DNA of 13,256 nt from Solobacterium sp. (GTDB lineage Bacteria; Bacillota_I; Bacilli_A; Erysipelotrichales; Erysipelotrichaceae): the NCBI GenBank assembly GCA_017543025.1, contig JAFYGX010000143.1, positions 1-13,256 on the forward strand, read 5' to 3'. The notes under the pieces were generated by a model. The model had not been told where the DNA came from, searched no databases, and saw only the letters and a program-made list of their open reading frames with translations. Made by a program: the position numbers and the translations under genes. Shown piece after piece: positions 9,202 through 13,256 of the stretch (within the stretch, counting starts at the first letter, position 1; every line of letters begins with the position of its first letter).

Positions 9202-10647
9202 ATGCGGAAAACTGATAAGGGATTATATCTTGGCGCAGACGGCTGCAGGGGCGGCTGGATTGTCTGCGTTCTGGATCATGGTGTGATGCATACGGAACGG
9301 CATGATTCGGTTGAAGCAGTGGTGCAGGCATATCCGGAGTTTGATGCGTTTCTGATCGACATGGCAGTGGGACTTCGTTCTGATGCGGTTCAGATGAGGC
9401 CGGAAGAATCTGCCCGTAAGGAGCTGCCGGAACTGTCATCTTCCATATTTCCGATACCCTGCCGGCAGGCTGTGTATGCGGATACGGAGTCAGAGCAGAA
9501 GCAGATTAATATCAGAATTCTTGGGAAAAGTCTTTCAAAACAGACTATCCGTATTATTCCGAAGATCCGTGAACTCGATGAATTTCTGGTACAGCATCCC
9601 GGGTATAAAAACAGGATACTGGAAAGCCATCCGGAAGTTGATTTTGCCCGGCTGAACGGTTCTGTTTTATCGGCCCGCAAGAAAGAATCTGCCGGATTTT
9701 CCGAGCGGACAGCGATTCTTGAAAAATATCTCCCCGGTGTGTCTTTTTCCGGGATGCGGGATCAGGCAAAGAAATACCGATGCAAACCGGATGATCTGCT
9801 GGATGCGGTGTGCCTTGCTGTGACAGCAGCTCTTGCGGCACGGGGTGATTGTGAGACGATTCCCTCAGAACCGGAACAGGATGATACAGGTCTGTATATG
9901 AAGCTGACCGTACCGAAAAAGAATATCGGAATCGCTTCTGGCAGACAGAAGGTTGCGGTGGTAACCGGCGGGGCCAGCGGAATAGGAAAATGCATCGCAG
10001 AGGAATTTCGGAAGCAGGGCGTAAAGGTTTATGTGATCGACAGGGCAGCCGGTCGCCATTATACAGGGGATATCTCCGATAAAGCAGTACTGGAAGCGTT
10101 TGCAGAGAAGGTGATCGGGGAGACAGGCGGTATTGATTATCTGATTAATAATGCGCTGCCGTTGATGAAGGGGATTGATGAATGCAGCTATGAGGAATTT
10201 CAGTATGCACTGGCCGTGGGTGTTACTGCGCCGTTCTACCTGGCCAAGCTGTTTTCTCCTTATTTCCGGACAGGCGCAAGCATCATCAATATCTCATCCT
10301 CCCGTGATCGGATGAGCCAGCCGCAGACAGAGAGCTATACAGCAGCCAAGGGTGGGATCGCAGCGCTGACGCATGCCATGGCTGCCAGCTTTTCCGGGAA
10401 AGTACGGGTGAATTCCATCTCTCCGGGATGGATTGATACTGCATATACAGCGTATGAAGGAGCAGATGCGCTGCAGCAGCCGGTCGGCCGTGTCGGCAAT
10501 CCGATGGATATCGCAAACATGGTGCTGTTCCTTTGTTCCGACAAGGCAGGTTTCATCACGGGAGAAAACATCTGTATTGATGGAGGAATGACAAAGCTGA
10601 TGATCTACCATGGCGATCGTGGCTGGAACTATACACCTGAGAATTGA
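9202..10647 (+). CDS. DUF429 - short-chain dehydrogenase/reductase fusion protein
   Basis: One uninterrupted 481-aa frame holds two complete domains. Residues about 8-240 match DUF429, a family with a predicted RNase H-like fold: LGADGCRGGW (Asp13), DMAVGL, RPEESARKEL, IFPIPCR, ESHPEVDF, ARKKESAG and DDLLDAVCLAVTAALAAR, closing with DDTGLYMKLTVP as stand-alone members do. After a linker of about 8 residues comes a classical SDR: TGGASGIG (255-262) for NAD(P) binding, Asp after the second strand (VIDRA) suggesting NAD, NNAL in place of NNAG, catalytic Ser365/366, and YTAAK (Tyr379, Lys383), then the C-terminal TGENICIDGG. No start codon with a ribosome site lies at the junction. Substrate and biological role are unknown. 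The ATG at 9202 is preferred for its fit to the promoter; its ribosome site is weak. An in-frame TTG lies at 9178. Confidence 0.85.
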   Translation: MRKTDKGLYLGADGCRGGWIVCVLDHGVMHTERHDSVEAVVQAYPEFDAFLIDMAVGLRSDAVQMRPEESARKELPELSSSIFPIPCRQAVYADTESEQKQINIRILGKSLSKQTIRIIPKIRELDEFLVQHPGYKNRILESHPEVDFARLNGSVLSARKKESAGFSERTAILEKYLPGVSFSGMRDQAKKYRCKPDDLLDAVCLAVTAALAARGDCETIPSEPEQDDTGLYMKLTVPKKNIGIASGRQKVAVVTGGASGIGKCIAEEFRKQGVKVYVIDRAAGRHYTGDISDKAVLEAFAEKVIGETGGIDYLINNALPLMKGIDECSYEEFQYALAVGVTAPFYLAKLFSPYFRTGASIINISSSRDRMSQPQTESYTAAKGGIAALTHAMAASFSGKVRVNSISPGWIDTAYTAYEGADALQQPVGRVGNPMDIANMVLFLCSDKAGFITGENICIDGGMTKLMIYHGDRGWNYTPEN

Positions 10648-11023
10648 ACCTCTTCCGCTTACGCAAAATACTGAAGCGGGAGATACTTATGAACCGGGCA
10701 TACCTGTATATCATCCATGGTACTCTGACAGACAGCGGTTTCCCGCCTGTCAGCACGCGATCATGGCAGTTTACTATCGTTCTTACTGTGTGCTCAGTCA
10801 TGCATACAGCAGCCTGAGTCCTTCCTGTCTGATATTGAATGAACTGCGAGGCCGGATCGTCTGTATCATACTCCACAGATACAAGCCGCTTTCCGGCCTG
10901 CGAAAGTCGGAGTCTTCTTCGGAAAATCAGAATAATACTGTCTGAACCGTTTGAAACAGAACCTCCCGTATTTATGCTGTATCAGCGAAAGGGTCCGGGC
11001 AGTTCAGGAGGTCTGGCCGTTAT
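10648..11023. other. intergenic stretch with no convincing gene
   Basis: About 375 bp after the DUF429-SDR stop. Open frames on either strand are short and show no family motif. One small ORF with a ribosome site (10689-10817) is listed separately. No intrinsic terminator for the upstream gene is seen before the strong hairpin at 11024. Confidence 0.4.
10689..10817 (+). CDS. possible 42-aa small ORF
   Basis: ATG at 10689 is preceded by GGGAG at a spacing of about 7 nt, and the frame runs 42 codons to TGA. The product begins MNRAYLYIIHGTLTDSGF. The YLYIIHG stretch recalls the first strand of small alpha/beta hydrolases, so this could be the stump of a decayed gene, but the resemblance is slight. 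There is no other support. Confidence 0.2.
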   Translation: MNRAYLYIIHGTLTDSGFPPVSTRSWQFTIVLTVCSVMHTAA

Positions 11024-11077
11024 AAAAAGGGCAGAACGTATTGAGCCGGAATGCTCAGATAGTTCTCTGCCCTTTTT
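11024..11077. terminator. strong bidirectional intrinsic terminator
   Basis: AAAAAGGGCAGA (11024-11035) pairs perfectly over 12 bp with TCTGCCCTTTTT (11066-11077). Inside it TGAGC (11042-11046) pairs with GCTCA (11053-11057). The A and T tracts make it work on both strands. On the minus strand it ends the DIP1984 gene and the structured segment just upstream; on the plus strand it could end the DUF429-SDR transcript. Confidence 0.88.
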
Positions 11078-11080
11078 TAT

Positions 11081-11286
11081 GGAATCAGATTCATGTCCCC
11101 GTTCCTCACCCTCGGCCATCGGCCGGCGATATGGTAGTAACAATACCAGTTAACCATGCATGTATACTCGATCGGAGCATTCATGTAATGGGGCGGCGCC
11201 TGCTCAGAGCGCCTGAGCGGCCATGTCATTCTCACATGGCAGAGATCACGCCCACTCCGGATGACGTACCTGCTGAATCTGATTCC
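11081..11286 (-). ncRNA. candidate structured RNA closed by a 13-bp stem
   Basis: GGAATCAGATTCA (11081-11093) and TGAATCTGATTCC (11274-11286) are perfect complements. Between them, without crossing, lie CGGCC/GGCCG (11113-11125), TGGTA/TACCA (11132-11148) and a three-layer arm: CGGAG/CTCCG (11173-11177 with 11255-11259), enclosing GGGCG/CGCCC (11191-11195 with 11249-11253), enclosing GCTCA/TGAGC (11202-11218) and GCCATGT/ACATGGC (11220-11240). On the minus strand the closing stem is followed after 3 nt by the intrinsic terminator, the layout of a stand-alone structured RNA or structured 3' UTR. It begins 13 nt after the DIP1984 stop. No obvious minus-strand promoter sits directly upstream, so it may be processed from that transcript. 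The open frames across it resemble nothing known. The family is unidentified; raiA RNA, of similar size and host range, is one possibility not confirmed here. Confidence 0.5.
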
Positions 11287-11299
11287 TTTGCATTGCACA

Positions 11300-11752
11300 T
11301 TACTTCAGTTCTGTTGTCCAGTTGGTTTCCTGAATGTGATTGTCAAGCAGACGAAGGTCTCTTGCAAGTCTGTCTGCTTCTTTCTGAAGCGAAGCGACAT
11401 CAACTGCCGGTCTGATTCGGATTTCTGTGCCGCGGGCCCGGTATGCAGTGGCACTTGCCTCATTGATGAGGTCTCTCAGAATGCTGAGCTTCATTGTCAT
11501 GACATCCCGTTTCGCAATGCATTCAGTCAATGTGCCGTCATCGGTTTTCACAGTGCTGTTGGTGAGATTGATCCGCGCGATCAGATTTTCCAGTTCAGCT
11601 GCGGCATCATTCAGCTGCTTCATGAGATCGGCAGGATTTTCTGCTGTTTTTTCGCCTTCCTGCACCAGTGCGTTATTAATAATGCGTGTACGGAGCTGGG
11701 CGATCTTTTTGTTCAGATCTGCCCGTGCCTGTAAAGCTTCTGCAAGTTTCAT
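11300..11752 (-). CDS. DIP1984 family protein
   Basis: A 150-aa protein matching the DIP1984 family (sometimes labelled septicolysin): it starts MKLAEALQARADLNKKIAQL, has EGEKTAENPADLMKQLN in the first third, LIARINLTNSTV in the middle, KLSILRDLINEAS and VDVASLQKEAD further on, and ends IQETNWTTEL, all family hallmarks. It looks mostly helical, probably an antiparallel coiled coil, with no signal peptide or membrane segment. The biochemical function is not established, and the septicolysin label should not be read as toxin evidence. The ATG has GGGAG about 9 nt upstream. Downstream on the same strand are the structured RNA candidate and a strong terminator. Confidence 0.9.
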   Translation of the reverse strand: MKLAEALQARADLNKKIAQLRTRIINNALVQEGEKTAENPADLMKQLNDAAAELENLIARINLTNSTVKTDDGTLTECIAKRDVMTMKLSILRDLINEASATAYRARGTEIRIRPAVDVASLQKEADRLARDLRLLDNHIQETNWTTELK

Positions 11753-11784
11753 AATTGATTTCTCCCGCTGTATTCTTTTTCTTT

Positions 11785-11790
11785 ATTGTA
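11785..11790 (-). promoter_or_regulatory. possible -10 of the DIP1984 gene
   Basis: TACAAT on the minus strand (complement of ATTGTA) is a 5/6 match to the -10 and lies 33 bp before the ATG. No good -35 is seen 17 nt further up, so the call is tentative. Confidence 0.35.
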
Positions 11791-11854
11791 CCTGCAAATG
11801 GGAATGGTTTCAGCAGAAAACCGGCCCGGATTAGGATATACTCATCAATTTGAG

Positions 11855-11903
11855 AGCTCACGATATTGACCTTTTCCGGGTAATATGCGTGAGCTTTTGT
11901 TTT
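11855..11903 (+). terminator. strong hairpin plus T tract upstream of the transposase remnant
   Basis: AGCTCACG followed by ATATT (11855-11867) pairs with AATAT (11882-11886) and CGTGAGCT (11888-11895), 13 bp with one bulged G. It is followed by TTTTGTTTT. There is no plus-strand gene for it to end within the preceding 750 bp. A likely role is shielding the transposase from outside readthrough, as many insertion sequences do near their ends. Confidence 0.65.
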
Positions 11904-11911
11904 ATGTTGAT

Positions 11912-11944
11912 GTATTACATATTATTTCAGATGATATGTAATAC
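11912..11944 (+). repeat. 11-bp inverted repeat over the transposase translation start
   Basis: GTATTACATAT (11912-11922) and ATATGTAATAC (11934-11944) are perfect complements separated by 11 nt. The right arm ends one base before the ATG at 11946, so in mRNA the stem would hide the ribosome binding region. It could also be an operator. It follows the terminator hairpin by about 10 nt. Confidence 0.55.
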
Positions 11945-11945
11945 A

Positions 11946-12360
11946 ATGACACGCGTGAAAGCTGCCTATCCTGAATGGGTAATGAAATATAAAATGAAGG
12001 ATCACTACATCAACTTCGTTAAACCCGATAAGTACTATCTCTACAAAGCACATTCTGTTCGGGATAAAGAGACTGGCAAGGTTGTGCGGGTCTGCGATGG
12101 ATATGTCGGCAGAATCACAGAAAAAGACGGTCTTATCCTCTCGAAGAAGAATCGCCCTCCTGAAGATCATTCCATTCATACGCTCGAATATGGATTCAGT
12201 TATGTAATACGCAGAACTACCACAGACATTCAGAAAGGACTGAACAGGACCTGCTGGAAAAACGGCGATCTTGTATACGTATTGAGCATTCTGAACTACA
12301 TGTACGGTTATTATGAACCGGATGTTCTGAAGTCTTCTTATCTGTCAGTTGTTTTCGGCC
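11946..12360 (+). pseudogene. transposase N-terminal remnant (IS4/IS1634-like)
   Basis: The frame from ATG 11946 reads MTRVKAAYPEWVMKYKMKDH, then YYLYKAHSVRDKETGKV and DGYVGRITEKDGLI. This layout (a Tyr-rich strand, RDKETGKV, then G-x-I-T-E-x-G-L-I) is what I associate with the N-terminal domain of IS4/IS1634-type DDE transposases. About 135 residues are kept; there is no DDE catalytic core. After about position 12360 the frame continues by chance into the upstream region of the fic fragment, so the end given is approximate. The subgroup is uncertain, because only the non-catalytic part is present. Confidence 0.5.
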
Positions 12361-12393
12361 ACATCCGATATCCTTCCTCTCTTCCAAAATGCA

Positions 12394-12454
12394 TTTATCG
12401 GCTGTTTAAAAGCATAAACCATACATCTAAATGTTCGAATAAACAGCCGATAAA
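12394..12454. repeat. 15-bp perfect inverted repeat upstream of fic, likely operator
   Basis: TTTATCGGCTGTTTA (12394-12408) and TAAACAGCCGATAAA (12440-12454) are perfect complements separated by 31 nt. The right arm fills the -35/-10 spacer of the predicted fic promoter. This is consistent with a repressor site, possibly bound by the Fic protein's own N-terminal helix-turn-helix. No T tract follows, so it is not a standard terminator. Confidence 0.6.
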
Positions 12455-12464
12455 GGAGTATACT
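12434..12464 (+). promoter_or_regulatory. possible fic promoter
   Basis: TATACT (12459-12464) is a 5/6 -10 match, and TTCGAA (12434-12439) is a poor -35 at 19 nt. The start point would be near 12471, about 27 nt before the fic ATG. The right arm of the 15-bp palindrome fills the spacer. Confidence 0.4.
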
Positions 12465-12497
12465 GGACTTGCAAAGATATATACAGGCGGTGACAGA

Positions 12498-12926
12498 ATG
12501 AGCTTTATCTCAGTAAAAGAAGCAAGTGAAAAATGGGAAATTACCGAACGTGTCGTCCGTCAATATTGTGCCGATGGGCGTGTTCCCGGTGCCTTTATTA
12601 CCGGGAAAACCTGGAACATTCCGGAAAACGCAGAAAAACCTGGAAGAAAACCAAGACAGCGGCAAGTTCCGAAAAATCTCCTCGGTAGACTGGTCCTGGA
12701 AAAGGAAAATGCCATCTCCGGAGGCATCTACCATAAGTTGCAGATCGAACTTACATACAATTCCAACCACATCGAAGGCAGTCGGCTGACGCACGAACAG
12801 ACCCGGTATATCTTTGAGACAAATACGATCAATGCACCGGATGGCTCCGTGAACGTGGACGATATCCTTGAGACGGTGAATCATTTCCGCTGTATAGACT
12901 TGATGATCGATCAGGCAAAACGCCCT
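12498..12926 (+). pseudogene. Fic family protein, 3'-truncated by an IS200/IS605 element
   Basis: Fic proteins transfer AMP (or other groups) from nucleotides to target hydroxyls. The fragment starts MSFISVKEASEKWEITERVVRQ, an excisionase/MerR-like helix-turn-helix of about 50 residues, followed by a basic linker and the Fic N-terminal region. That region includes SNHIEG (Ser89 to Gly94), which fits the class II inhibitory motif [S/T]xxxE[G/N], then LTHEQTRYIFETNTI and DDILETVNHF. After AKRPLT the family similarity stops where the insertion-sequence end begins; the frame then runs 9 chance codons to TAA at 12959. The catalytic HxFx[D/E]GNGR motif is absent, so the fragment cannot be active. 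The start has AGGCGGTG 5 nt upstream. The frame is fused by chance to the transposase remnant upstream. Confidence 0.75.
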
Positions 12927-12933
12927 TTGACTC

Positions 12934-12991
12934 AAGCCGGGCGCATGCTCCTTCTATAACGCGAAGCGTTTAGGAGGAGTAAGCCCGGTTT
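12934..12991. repeat. subterminal palindrome of the IS200/IS605 element, also a possible plus-strand terminator
   Basis: AAGCCGGGC (12934-12942) pairs with GCCCGGTTT (12983-12991) with one G-U pair. Within it CTCCT (12948-12952) pairs with AGGAG (12972-12976), and AACGC (12958-12962) pairs with GCGTT (12966-12970) around GAA. Y1 transposases recognise such end hairpins. On the plus strand the structure is followed by CCTTTTTT, so it would also stop transcription coming from the fic fragment. The tnpA stop codon lies within it. Confidence 0.65.
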
Positions 12992-13256
12992 CCTTTTTTC
13001 CCTTGTTGCTGAATATAATGCTTAATCATTTCTTCGGTTCGATCTGAAACAGTGCATATAAAATAACTTCTGCTCCAGAATATGTTTTCCCAATACCATT
13101 TTTTCAGCTGAGTGCCATATTCTTTCCTCAATAATCTGGATGTTACTGTTTTGTAGTTGTTAACCAGCTTGGAAGGCTGTACCTGCGGAGGCGCTTCAAA
13201 CAGCACATGAATATGATCGATATCTGTGTTCATTTCAATAATCCGACAATTCCAGT
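12970..13256 (-). CDS. tnpA: IS200/IS605 family transposase TnpA (Y1, HUH), 5'-partial
   Basis: Single-strand transposase that cuts and joins hairpin-ended DNA. The visible part has the HUH metal-binding motif HIHVL (in NTDIDHIHVLFEAPP), then QPSKLVNNYKTVTSR, YWENIFWSRSYF and the catalytic Tyr in IKHYIQQQGK. The frame stays open upstream of the internal ATG at 13233 to the window edge (WNCRIIE before MNTD), so the true start lies outside. It ends inside the end hairpin at 12970. No TnpB is visible in this window. Confidence 0.93.
   Translation of the reverse strand, partial: WNCRIIEMNTDIDHIHVLFEAPPQVQPSKLVNNYKTVTSRLLRKEYGTQLKKWYWENIFWSRSYFICTVSDRTEEMIKHYIQQQGKKGNRAYSS

Larger units (their letters stand above)
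12927..13256 (-). mobile_element. IS200/IS605-family element, tnpA-distal end (partial)
   Basis: The element holds a Y1 transposase gene on the minus strand and ends inside fic. Read on the minus strand, its end is a structured hairpin followed by GAGTCAA, and TCAA matches the right-end cleavage tetranucleotide of the IS608 type. The border is therefore placed near 12926/12927, give or take a few bases. The other end lies beyond the window. Confidence 0.7.

Noticed and set aside
10294..10876. Several minus-strand frames of about 75-105 codons opposite the SDR end and the spacer
   Set aside because: Overlap the well-supported SDR coding sequence or lack a ribosome site and any motif.
11077..11298. 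73-codon minus-strand frame directly after DIP1984
   Set aside because: GTG start without a ribosome site, no known family, and it overlaps the segment better explained as structured RNA.
12394..12454. CRISPR-like or terminator reading of the 15-bp repeat
   Set aside because: There is only one inverted pair, no repeat-spacer series and no T tract; operator is the better explanation.
12510..12935. 141-codon minus-strand frame opposite the Fic fragment
   Set aside because: Shadow of the fic frame; no motif.

Overview
The window looks like a chromosomal segment of a Gram-positive, low-to-mid GC Bacillota, probably a gut-type Erysipelotrichia or Lachnospiraceae relative. Grounds: strong AGGAGG ribosome binding sites, a T-box leader in front of lysS, a lipoprotein-type sugar-binding protein, a GH94 phosphorylase, a DIP1984-family protein and IS200/IS605-type debris. 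The taxon is inferred; no rRNA or other marker is present.

Region 1 (1-6500) is a disaccharide-uptake and phosphorolysis locus. A GH94 cellobiose-phosphorylase-like gene (minus strand) diverges from a three-gene ABC importer set (binding lipoprotein, MalF-type permease, MalG-type permease; plus strand). The intergenic region carries a good minus-strand promoter with a LacI/CcpA-like operator over its -10. No ATPase, regulator or other glycosidase is present, so import energy probably comes from a shared MsmK/MsiK-type ATPase encoded elsewhere. The phosphorylase has no ATG/GTG/TTG where its conserved N-terminus begins; a strong Shine-Dalgarno sits in front of ATT-ATC, suggesting a rare AUU/AUC start.

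Region 2 (6500-8950) is a lysine T-box (AAG specifier, AGGGTGGTACC box, terminator) controlling a lysyl-tRNA synthetase that carries an extra C-terminal Trbp111/MetG-type tRNA-binding domain.

Region 3 (8950-10650) is a stretch without a clear gene, then one continuous gene fusing a complete DUF429 domain to a complete short-chain dehydrogenase (SDR), an unusual pairing.

Region 4 (10650-11850) holds about 375 bp without a convincing gene, a strong bidirectional terminator, and about 206 bp closed by a 13-bp perfect inverted repeat with five to six nested or adjacent hairpins inside. Read on the minus strand it ends directly in the terminator. This is the best candidate in the window for an undescribed or unannotated structured RNA. 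It lies 13 nt downstream of a DIP1984-family gene on the same strand.

Region 5 (11850-13256) is a mobile-element graveyard: a transposase N-terminal remnant preceded by two strong hairpins, then a fic (AMP-transferase) gene with its own palindromic operator. The fic gene is cut before its catalytic motif by the end of an IS200/IS605 element whose tnpA runs off the window. The single long open frame across 11850-12959 is a chance join of these pieces, not one protein.
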